From positions 654,824-718,823 of the forward strand of contig OZ026563.1 of the NCBI GenBank assembly GCA_964020155.1: a stretch of DNA of 64,000 nt, given 5' to 3'. The notes below the pieces were generated by a model. That model had not been told where the DNA came from and did no database searches. It saw only the letters and a list, made by a program, of their open reading frames with translations. Origin of the DNA: Chondrilla cf. caribensis (Eukaryota; Porifera; Demospongiae; Chondrillida; Chondrillidae). The translations under genes were made by a program, and so were the position numbers. Shown here in pieces: positions 22,399 through 59,850 of this stretch. Each line of letters starts with the position of its first letter. The stretch's first letter is position 1.

Positions 22399-23014
22399 CA
22401 CACTTGTGACACAATATCACCTGACAACTGATGGTCCATTAAAATTTAGCATACATTTCTCTACTTTCCAAAATAAAAACGTGAATAATGGAAAAGAGCT
22501 AACGAGTTTACAAACATCTTCTTTCAAAGAAAGGAGACGCTCTTGTACTGCACAAAGAAGAAGCATAGCATTTGGTATAAATATTGCCAAAATGAACAAC
22601 TGCTATTGTATGGCTGTATATGGGATCTTGTAGTCATGTACTATATGGAAATACACATATAACACATCACAACAGACACACAGAGAGATTCCCATGGACA
22701 ACCCCACCCACCCACACACACATGTACACGCAGTGTATGATGTTCTGTTGTTAAAAATCAGTCTTAAACAGCGTCCATTTTTATGCTTGGGTCGAATTTT
22801 TTCAGATTTTTTTCTGCCAATTATTGGCCACTCTACAAACCTACCAAAATATGGTCGAATCACCTCATTGGGAGGTTGTGTCTACTAGGTGGTGTCCATG
22901 GTGCTATGGGGACAACTAGGATATACTCCATAGGATGACAGGTTGCTGCCACCTTTTATCCCGCAGACAAAATGTGACAGACACTAGAACACAAGTACAC
23001 ATGTACAAACATCC

Positions 23015-24368
23015 TCACCACATACCTGCCTCAGAAATATGCTGCAGATCTCTAAGGATATCTCTCAGCAGGGTTGTAACCTCCCCCACCAACCAGACCA
23101 GACCTGGATCAAATGTGGCCACATCTGCGGATGTTCACACAATGAATTGTCACAGAATGCATCGTCAAACACAACAACCAAACATGCATGCAAAGTCTCC
23201 TAAAGACTACACTGTTTTCCAACCTGTTTCTGCCTCCTCGAGGTTTCTTATGCACCTTTCAATCAATTCGACTAGAGGGAGAAGAACAATTTCTTGCAAA
23301 TGTCTACTTTTTCCCAGAGAACAAAGAATTTGTAGGTAGTCCGTTCCTTCAGTGCTTGTGAGCTGTCAAGAGTAGGAAAGATGCCTTTAAATGGATCTGA
23401 GAGGAAATTATTCCAACCACTCACACTACAAGCAATGTGATTTCTCAATAGGCAGTCCACAACACTCTTTGTTAAGCGTTGACAGGAATCTTGCAATGCC
23501 TGTATGTTGGTACCAGCTGGGGGCTTGTCAAGAATGGCTGCCATTGAACACGTATAGGGACACAGATGTGAGGTGCATGTACATCCATGGAGGACAACCC
23601 ACATGCGTGTGTGAGTGGTGGTGGGGGGGGGGGGGGGGAGGGGTGTACAGCATGCATATACGAACACACCAACAGTGAATCCAGCAAGGCTCTTAATAGA
23701 ACTGACTGCGACAATTGATGGGATTTTTCCGGTTTCTTCAAGTAAAATGGCCACACCTGGATTGATGTCATTCATACCACAAAGCATAAACGTTGCCATC
23801 AGATATCAACACTGTACACCATACCACCTTCAATAGCTTTAACCACTGTCAGGGTAACAACTGTCTGTGGGACAGAGTCTTGAAAGTTGGTACTTACACC
23901 GTCCTCTGTTAGGAGCTGGTACCTGGCAACTACCAACACAGACACTGAAAAGTAAACCAAAATGTCTACACTTATTTTGGAACAACTAATGTACGTACAT
24001 TTCTGCAGAAAACGTAGATTTGATTCCAGTTCTCTCACAACCTCACACATTGCTGTTGTTGAGTGACTTGGGTCAGTGCTCATCAGAGTCTCTTCTCCTT
24101 CCTGGATTACACCCCATGTTCCTACCACCGGGGGTCCTTCGTGGTGTCTTTGTCCACTACAACCATCGTTGGTCATATTCGAGCAGTAGCCTGAGCTCTG
24201 TAGGTTGTCACAACTAGCAGTTCCGAAATGCTGCTCAATGCTCAATTGTGCTAGATGCTGCTTAACTTTGAGTAGCTCACTCTCAAGGTTTCCTGCCTGA
24301 AATGAGGCACAAACATAGCGGGCAGTTTGGGTCTGAGCCATGCCAGATCAACACAAAGATACACATGA

Positions 24369-24438
<70 letters not shown>

Positions 24439-24715
24439 TGGCCTTCCAATCTTTTTGCATGTCACTGAACTGAAGAGCTAGTTTCTGAGTGTACTCTTTA
24501 CCTGACATACATTTCGGTTTGTTTCTTAAAATAGCAAAGGCCTATTGGTTATTGCAGACAGGGAGAACCAAATACAACACAGCTATGGATTCAGAAGGTA
24601 CATCAAACCATAGACACTGTTACAATTCACTAGCTAGTAGTAACAATTCACCCACCAGGGCCAATTTCATGCTGAGTAGTGTGCGAGGGTGATACCGGCA
24701 ACTTGTAGTGCTCAT
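23015..24715 (-). CDS. MEI4: MEI4-like meiotic double-strand-break formation protein
   Basis: Exons 24715-24656, 24541-24437, 24296-23999, 23944-23898, 23864-~23825, about 23760-23690, about 23543-23224 and 23124-23015, phases consistent where resolved. The joined N-terminus reads MKLALAFAILRNKP, then SGKEYTQKLALQFSDMQKDWKAK split by no intron. It parallels the conserved MEI4 N-terminus (human KLALALAIIRSKP then REYTEHLA), followed by a coiled coil (GNLESELLKVKQHLAQLS). The rest is helical and poorly conserved, as in known MEI4 proteins. MEI4 forms the REC114-MEI4 complex that recruits SPO11 to chromosome axes. The final exon may splice further at 23025 (GCAG then GTATGT). The assignment rests mainly on the first 60 residues. 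Confidence 0.7.
24370..24436. repeat. (CA)n microsatellite abutting a MEI4 donor
   Basis: On the coding strand MEI4 exon 24541-24437 ends GCCAAG and continues GTGTGTG, so the repeat provides the 5' splice site. Confidence 0.95.
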
Positions 24716-24962
24716 GTCTTGGTCGGAATGATCTACACGGAAGAAACATATACGTCTCAGTTAGGAGCGAGAGGGAAACTGGCACGAGGCGTGCTTTACT
24801 TAATTACGTTCTTGTTCGCTCGAGGAACATACGATTAGCAATCGACAGCAGCTGAGGGCCTTGAGATGGGGAATTCCCTCGCACGTGTAGGCACTTATGA
24901 TTTAGCAAGATGATATTGTGCAACTTGGCGTACTGTACACTCCCCCGCACTCTGGGCGAGAA
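24716..24962. promoter_or_regulatory. Bidirectional MEI4 / JIP promoter region
   Basis: Only 247 bp separate the start codons of MEI4 (24715, minus) and the JIP gene (24963, plus). The interval contains a CACGTG E-box at 24892-24897 and no TATA box. Shared regulation is an inference from the spacing. Confidence 0.5.
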
Positions 24963-51408
<26,446 letters not shown>

Positions 51409-52900
51409 ACTGGAACTAACCGTTGCCTTGAATGTTTATTACACCCACGACCTTGTTGACCTTCACTTCCAATATCGTATGTTTGCATAGACAATTACTA
51501 TTACTGTATACTACAAAATATGCGGTCTGTGAGGGAGTTATTGTAGACGTAATTATATTATTCGTATGGTATTGTTAAGATAATAGAACGCGAGTACTAT
51601 TGTATTATCCACTGATTTTATATGTACATACTGTTGATTGAGTATGTATACGTTAGCTGGCTTCATGACGTCGGTGTCTACGTAAACGTCACTCGACCTT
51701 ATTAGATTAGTTACAATAACATACACCACACATAATAATATATTATATAGCACAAATACAGGAATGTATAAACACGATACACGTACTGTTTGATTACATT
51801 TATGATAATAACACTAGATATAAGAATATTAATAATGATGATTGTATATGTTGTATTATTTTGGAGCATTAACCACACCCACAAAAGTAAACATTCATTA
51901 ACTGTGCATGACCGAAGTAATGGATAATAAATTAAATACAATTCAATGATATATATCAATCAACCAATAGTTTATGGTCAATTCCTTATACAAATTATAA
52001 TGAATTCAATCATTGTGAGGTTAGCTGAACTAGCCTTTCAGGTGATGATTACATAGTTTTAGGCCACAACTGATAATATTATTGTTTATAAGAGTGCATG
52101 TGTGTATGTGTGGCGATATAACCGTAAACAACAGTAATCAATTACATATTCCCGCAAATTAGTTCCAATTGTTTATTGGTAATTATTTATTCAGGAACAT
52201 TATGTATTCACAATGTGTAATCTCATATGTACATGTAAGAGGGGGAGGGGATTCCAGATAACAAATTACCAGGTAATTCAAACTCCATGTCAATTTGATT
52301 GATCTGATCCATGTTGACCATTATACCTGATTGTCCTGTAATTAGCACTTAAATTAAAAGTTATAGAATTCATTAGTGTATGTCTATGTGTGTGTGGGTA
52401 ATATGTAATGGATGATAATTATCACAAGATTAAAAATAGGCACAATGGATGGATAAAATTAATAGATAATTATAAATTGTGCAGTCCATTTTTTGACTTA
52501 TAACATTTTGTGGCCTTTGGACATGATGTAATACGTATGCCTGCTTCAAAGTTTTCTTTGTCATTTTGAATTCAGTGTTGCTGAATATGCTTGTTGACAA
52601 CCACCACAATAACAGTAATAGTGTAGGGGAATATAATACATTCCATATATTAAAACAATATTGAACTAACAGCCAATAACCCCCCTCGTTATCAGTTTGC
52701 CTAACTGTGGATATTTTTCATACCGATCGATGTAACCCGGATTGAGTTACATCCCATAGTGACATCACAATAATGTATTACTGGTTTGTATACAGTCAAC
52801 AACGCTAATGCGATTAGCGGTGATAGCGTTGCAGATACGGAGATAAGTTGTAACACGAGGCTTATTTCAGTTCTAATACCTTGGCTGCGTCAAGTGACGA
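51409..52900. other. Gene-free spacer
   Basis: AT-rich DNA between the JIP stop codon and the bHLH-zip promoter. No exon, RNA gene or intact transposon recognised; 51,550-52,100 is especially rich in TAATA runs. Confidence 0.5.
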
Positions 52901-52923
52901 TATGGAACTAAAGTGGTATGCGA

Positions 52924-52987
52924 TGACGTCAGACGTGGTATTTGATGACGTCGCTATGCAAATTTGGAGACGACGATCGTATAAAAG
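52924..52987 (+). promoter_or_regulatory. CRE - CRE - octamer - TATA promoter
   Basis: TGACGTCA at 52924-52931, TGACGTC at 52946-52952, octamer ATGCAAAT at 52956-52963 and TATAAAAG at 52980-52987. The start codon at 53064 is 77 bp downstream of the TATA box, so transcription likely starts near 53010. This order decides the start: an upstream in-frame ATG at 52902 precedes the TATA box and is not used. Confidence 0.75.
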
Positions 52988-53063
52988 GGCTTCGCGCATC
53001 GACCGTTTGCAAAAAAACTTGTTGTGTTCAGCAAATACTCGAAAAGGTCTGAGTTTAGCAGCG

Positions 53064-54575
53064 ATGGAAGTTTCTAATGTCCAGTTGGCTTGCAACGAAG
53101 TAAGTTTAGAGTGATTTCTGAATCGCGACAGCTATCTAGAAACATAGACGAATAATAATTAACATTAGTTCAGATTTCGAACAGTCGTCAAATGACCTTC
53201 ACTCAATTTACTGTTTTTCTTCAGTTGTCTTATTACCAAAAGAACCTGAACGAAATGAAGAAAAGTACCAGCAGCTCCGACCGCGAACTAGTACTTCTCG
53301 AAGAAGAGATCGAATCGCTGAGGAGCAAGCGGCCCCCTTCTCTGCGAATGAATGCGGCATCCGGGAAGAAGGAACGCGACCCGCAATACCACTGCCTGAT
53401 GGAGCAAGTGAGGTAGGTTTCACACCAAGCGAAAGCCTTTAATCGCTCTATTGATAATTTACAAACGGTAATTATTTTTGAATCATGTAATTTTGAATTA
53501 CTATAATAAATTAAGTTCATTATAATTACATTGATTGCGTATATGCAATATTATAATATAATGCTATTCTAATGTCTTTCTCTCCACCCATGCAGAAGGA
53601 GAACTATGAAGTATTCAGTTAGTCGACTTAGAGCTACACTGGCCAAGGGACCCCAGAGACACTCTCTTCAGACTGTATTGGAGGGAGCCTTGAAGGAAGT
53701 TGCTCTGTTGAAGAAGAAGGAGAATACCCAAAATGAACAGCTGTCTAGTTTGACAGAGAAGCGAGAGAATTTGAAGAAGCGGCTGAGAGAGTTGGGGTAC
53801 GTGTGAACATGTGTTTGTATTAGTGTGCATGTCCCCAGGGGACTGTCAGTGCTGCGGCTATATAGAATGATGATTTTTGACTGATCACATGATTGGCATT
53901 GCTTATTTCTACAGATCTGAAGACAAATATAATTTGCCCTCTCCAAGAAGTCCAAGTAGCCCAGAGCCTAACGTGGCTGTTAACAATGCATCTCCTCTGT
54001 CAGTTCTCTGCACATATTCCCCAGAGAGCAGTCCCTCACCACTGTCATCAGCAGGAAGTGTACAGTCGCTGTCATCAATATCGAGTGGATCAACAGTGAC
54101 ACAAGTGCCCCTCACAATGCCTTTCTGTAAGTCAACTCCTGCATCTAGTGGTTTTAGTCAAATTTGCCACGATTGCATCTATTTGGTCCAAACTTTGCCG
54201 ATCAAGCACTTTATAGTTCAACCATACCCTTAAATACCAAACTCAAACATATACACACTTATCACACTCAGGCTCATGTTAGTACAGTCTACATTACTTA
54301 TGTAGTACACATTTGGACTGTACATATGTACATCATTCCGTAGCACTACTTCATGATATTGCCTACTTTCCTTCCTTATCCACACAGATCCACCCGTTGT
54401 ATTACGAACAAACACGGTACAGCAACAACAGTTCCCCAAACTTGTGATGTACCCCTTCTTATCAGGGATGCCAGTAGTCTCCCCTCCTTTCAATTCAATG
54501 AGCACATTCTGTCGAGTGGTTCCTCAAAACCATTTCTTTCCTACAATGCTCTCTGCCGTCAGGCAGGCAAATTAG
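53064..54575 (+). CDS. bHLH-leucine-zipper transcription-factor-like protein (Myc/Max-network-like), paralogue 1
   Basis: Five exons (53064-53099, 53225-53412, 53596-53796, 53915-54126, 54388-54575) join in phase to 274 aa. Residues about 60-77 (KKERDPQYHCLMEQVRRR) align with the basic region of Myc/Max: the His, Glu (four residues on) and paired Arg (three on) positions of HxxxExxRR are kept. Helix 1 (MKYSVSRLRATL), a loop with GPQRHS, helix 2 (LQTVLEGALKEVALL) and a zipper follow. The zipper has heptad residues L, Q, L, L, L in EVALLKKKENTQ then NEQLSSLTEKRENLKKRLREL. The C-terminus is Ser/Pro-rich. Predicted nuclear E-box binder. Basic-region residues outside the core are unusual (acidic E and D), and no Myc boxes are seen, so the subfamily is open. 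Confidence 0.6.
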
Positions 54576-55082
54576 AATCTAACACTTCCTTTATGTGTAC
54601 GTGGCATGAAAGTGTTTTTATTTCAAACTCATCTCAAGTTATATTCTGTTTGGATAGAGTGTTTCCATAGCTTGATTGTATGTGTTGTATATGTTTTTGT
54701 TGTGACCATAATATTATACAGTTGTATGTATATTGAATTTTTGTATAATGGTTGATTTACCGATGTGTTGTCATTTATTGATGTGTGGACATCAAATTTC
54801 TGTCAAGTGTACATGTATTGGTGTGATTTTTGCATCTCATAAAATTGTTAATTATTATGTCTCAATAATATTCAAATTGAATTATGATCATATTTCATGT
54901 GTGTAGAAAGATATACTACAAAATGTGAGACAACACCTGATTTGATTGGATATTAGAGTCAAGATGTGGTACAATGATCAATATTCACATACCAGTGTGT
55001 CTCTCGGTCTAGCTAATAATGCCAATTGCTGATACAGCATGACCAATAACTTGAACTATGTACAGTGCAACTTGCTTAATAT

Positions 55083-55240
55083 GTATCTGGGTCAGTACAC
55101 ACTCCTGGTTGGTACACACTCCAGGTCAGTACACACTCCTGGTTAGTACACACTCCTGGTTAGTACACACTCTTGGTTAGTACACACTCCTGGTCAGTAC
55201 ACACTCCTGGTAAGTACACACTGGTTAGTGAGTACACTTC
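55083..55240. repeat. 17-bp minisatellite (about 9 copies)
   Basis: Unit GGTTAGTACACACTCCT. The flanks, 54580-55080 and 55250-56080, hold no supported gene. Confidence 0.85.
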
Positions 55241-56084
55241 ACTCAGTCCCTAGTTCGCACTATGTCCACCAGTGGTGTGCTTTTAAGGTACTTGTATACT
55301 AAATGAGTTGGACTGTATCATTATTAATTTCATTTGCCAATGATTACAATAATATACACAAATGCTTAAATATCGGATGTACTAATGGCTAGGCATACAA
55401 GGAAGTCAAACTCTCATCCTACTGGACCACTGCTATGGATCTACTCCACACAGGAGGAAAGTGTGGCATATATAATTGCTACACAAAAGTAGCCCCCACT
55501 TGGGGATATTGTACAAACATAGTGCAATTCATGTGTAATGGACTGAATAGTGCACATAATAAATTATTCTCAACTGACTACTTTTATTTCAACATTGAAG
55601 GAATATCAGAATGTATTATTATGATTATAGTATCATATTAATCCCACAAAGCCCGTCAGAGTCTACAATAGAATAATGTATGCGATTAATTGTTTTCACT
55701 CTTCCTTTTCACTACACACACACCTGTTTGAACCAGTGATATATAACTGTGATTTGACCACAATGTGTAACAATCGTAATCCTTTTCACATACTGTTAGG
55801 CATCAAGAGGCAGGAGCCCTTTTAGGAGACTTTCACACGCATTCAGGGCCTTTGATGATATGTAACAACTATAAGACTTTCACATCTGATAATAGGAAAT
55901 CGCACAGGACACACTGTACCTCCATGTGCCATTACTCACATACTGATCATAATACGAGACATGATTAGGGTACACATACACAATATACAACAAGACGAAG
56001 GTACTCAAAACATTATCAAGTACGTAGAATAATTTTGGGCAAGTGTCGCTGAAATACAATAAAGTGCACACGCAGAGAAACACA

Positions 56085-56220
56085 TTAAGTGCTTCCAGGT
56101 TCTTCAAACCCTTCCTCTTCATCGATCAGTGCCTTCTCTAGAATTACTTTGCCTTCCTAAGACAGGTGAAAGAGAAAGACAGGATAAATAGAATTCCTTT
56201 TGTGTGTGTACATGTACTTA

Positions 56221-56251
<31 letters not shown>

Positions 56252-56985
56252 AAGGTTACTAGTGTATATACACATTCCATTAAGGGTCAAACTCCACTAC
56301 AAACCTTGTATTTCTGTGATTCTTCCACCGCATACTCCTGAAGAGTGAAAACAGACAAATAACATGAAGAGACCACTGGAAGTAAGCCAGACAAACATTC
56401 CTTTCAGTATAGCCTTTAGCATACACTAAGTGTGAGGAAAATGCAATCTTGGTCCCACACACAAGGTTTCTTATGTATGTGGATGGCAGCCCCACTAGAA
56501 TGTAATATTGCGTTTGTACAATCAATAAATGGGTAGGTACACTGGGTATATGCTACTGTATGTATGGCATTCTATGGCATACATATAATTTAAATGGAGC
56601 ACAAAAAGTATGCAATGAATAAGCACACTGTATGTAATGTGATGCATGATGTACATATTATGCATGTGCATACAATCTAGTATGGCATAGCTGACCCTTG
56701 ATATGCCGTGTTTTTATTCAACTTCAGCTTCAAATTTGAATTTAAAAAGGGCAGTTTGAGTCTGAGCTATGCTGGATTGTAAACACATCTCCAGGACACA
56801 TACCATGGATAACTGGAGACTTAAGTACTAGGTGTACATGCCACTCACATAAATCCACCCCAAACGTTCCTCACATAGCTTACAAGACACATCTCTTACA
56901 CTGTGCCTGCCAGTCAGCTGCAAGGAGAGAGTGTGAACATTAAGCTTGTGCCAAAATGCCTCTCCCCACCTTTCTCTCTCTACAA

Positions 56986-57031
<46 letters not shown>

Positions 57032-57146
57032 TGTATGTGTGCGTGTGTGTGTGTGCGTGTGTGTGCGTGTGTGTGTGTGTGTATTTGTTGGTGTGCATGT
57101 GCATGTGTGTGTACGTACATGTGTGTGTAATGTTTAATACAAGTGT

Positions 57147-57210
<64 letters not shown>

Positions 57211-59780
57211 ATGAAGACCATTGGATTGAGAGGGATCAAATATGCACATGAAAAAATTATAACCCATTTCACGCGTGCAGAGGTAGCCATCCACATCACC
57301 AGTTGTTAAACAAATGTAGGATACAAGTAAGGTAATAAACAACAGCACAAAGGTGGTCATGCATACTACACGTGTGTTGGTATACACGAGTACATGTACA
57401 GAATGTACACACGAGTAAACAGACACCTCTAGACTCTGTCGGAATTACATGAGTGCATCAACCAGGCTACGTACTGACAGATGCTAACCTCACGTACAGA
57501 AAAATATATTGTAAACATGAAAACAATATCGATGAAGAAATTTACACTACACACACGTGTGTGTGCAGCACACAACACGGAACACACATGCACCTACAAC
57601 ACAGAACACACATTGAGGCACAGCACACAACACACATGTACACACAACATACGTTCACCACACGACATATGCACATACACACATATGGATATAATTCAAG
57701 TGTATTCTAGGTGAGCCTCACAAATGAGGCCACACGTGGGACCAATCCAAAAGGGCTTTATTTGTGAGATACTCCTAATTCTAATGACTAAAGTGAACAC
57801 AGGAATACAGTACATGAACTCCTGGGTTCAGAAGACAGTGGTCCCATTACTGAGGTGATTTTCAAGCAGGAACAACAGTACAAATGCACACATACACACA
57901 TACATATACATACATAACTATTACATATAATAACATCCATCCATACATGTACATATTAGGAAATGTATTATATATATATATACATTTGATATATATTATA
58001 CATGTGGTGAATTCTTGTTAATTTGTCGCAAATGTTTTCCAAGAATATATGGTGGATTAATGAGTTTGGCAGATCAACTGGACATTCATTAGTACTTGTA
58101 TGTATGTCACCTCGATACTGGGAATTTGTGGTGGATTAAAAGGTTTGGCGGATTAACGAGAATTCACTGTACACGCATAGTAGCATACGTGCTGAACAGG
58201 GAATTGCTGAGTGCACACAAAGTAATCCTGAATTGGTTTGTACAGTTATGGCTATTGTTATTGTATTCTAACTGGAGAGGCCTTTAGCAAGAGGCTATTA
58301 TGATATGTAAGCACGCAGTGAACAAAGGATGCAGAAATGAGTGGAAAAAAAAATAGAAAGAACAGTATTTAGATTCAAAGCATTCATCAATATAATTAGT
58401 GGCAATGAAGGCTGTAAAGGAGGAATGGAGAAATCAAAGAATTATCAATAAAAAAGATTGAAGAATCAATATTGAAGCCAAATTCAAAACTTTGGTGGCA
58501 AGCGTTGATAAAAAAGGCAAATGGTGAAGGAAGACTTTGTAACACGCATCGACCAAGCTGGTCTCCATGAGTTACAAAATTATGCACGTGTCATGTTTGA
58601 AAACTTCCTTTCCACTTGTCCATTGTAGCTACGAGCTCCTATGTCGATACAGTCTATCATATTGGGTGTGCATACAGTATTTGTATCATGGTCAACAGAT
58701 AGATCAAGGAAAAACTGTGCATACATAAGCCATGTAGCACAGGTCACCAGACAGGTTTGATTGCTAGGATTAATTGCGTGAGAACAAGGCAGGAAATTAG
58801 TAAACACATTTCTATTGCATATAATATGTTGTGGTGGACTATGTGCATATTTGCAGTACAAAAATTGTCTCTCGTTCACTACACCAGAATACAAGTTGGC
58901 TGCATCCTGCCTAGGGGTGCGGCAGACACGTGCTAACTAATTACCTCGGGCTTCGCCCTTTGTAATCAATTAGCACTTTGTATCTACTGCAGCACACCTA
59001 GGCAGGATACAACCATTACATATGTACATCATTTATTTCAAAGAAATGAAAAAAAAATGAAAAGGGATATAGGACATCACATTCCTTGAAGTTGAAGAAC
59101 AAGTTGTGTTTAGCAGAAGCAACATACCGCCACATCTGTACATCACTGCAATGAGCACAGTATCAGGGCATAACCATCTTGCTATCAGCAGCATGTAAAT
59201 CCTTGGAATACTTAAGCACTTGTCCCATACATCTACATCTACAATGCTTGCTGCATACATCAACAACTATAGAACTTGCTGCATACATCAACAACTATAG
59301 CACTTACTGCATACATTAACAACTATAGCACTTGCTGCACACATCAACATCTACAGCACTTGCTGCACACATCATATCCTAGCACACATGGCAATACAGT
59401 GAATTCTTGGTAATATGCCACTGATTTATCCACCAAACCTTTCAATCTGCCACAATTTCCCAGTACCAATATAATGTACAAGTACCAATGAACATCCAGT
59501 TTATCTGTCAAACTCATTGATCCACCACACTCTTTGAAAACGAATTGCGGCGGATTAACAAGTATTCACTGTAGTAAACAGAAGCCAATACCATAGGCTG
59601 TATACGTGCAGGTGTGGATATATACAGATACATACTGTAGTTAGTTCCGTAGATAAGCACATGTTGAAAAATATCAGCCGCACATACGTATGTACTACAC
59701 ATGTACATGCATGCACATATGTATATGCAGACACGTACACACACAGAAAGAGAGAGAGGAGGGGGAGGGAGAGGGGGAGG

Positions 59781-59850
<70 letters not shown>

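Noticed and set aside
52881..53114. Upstream start of the bHLH-zip protein (in-frame ATG at 52902)
   Set aside because: It precedes the CRE/octamer/TATA promoter, so the transcript most likely starts downstream; ATG at 53064 is preferred.
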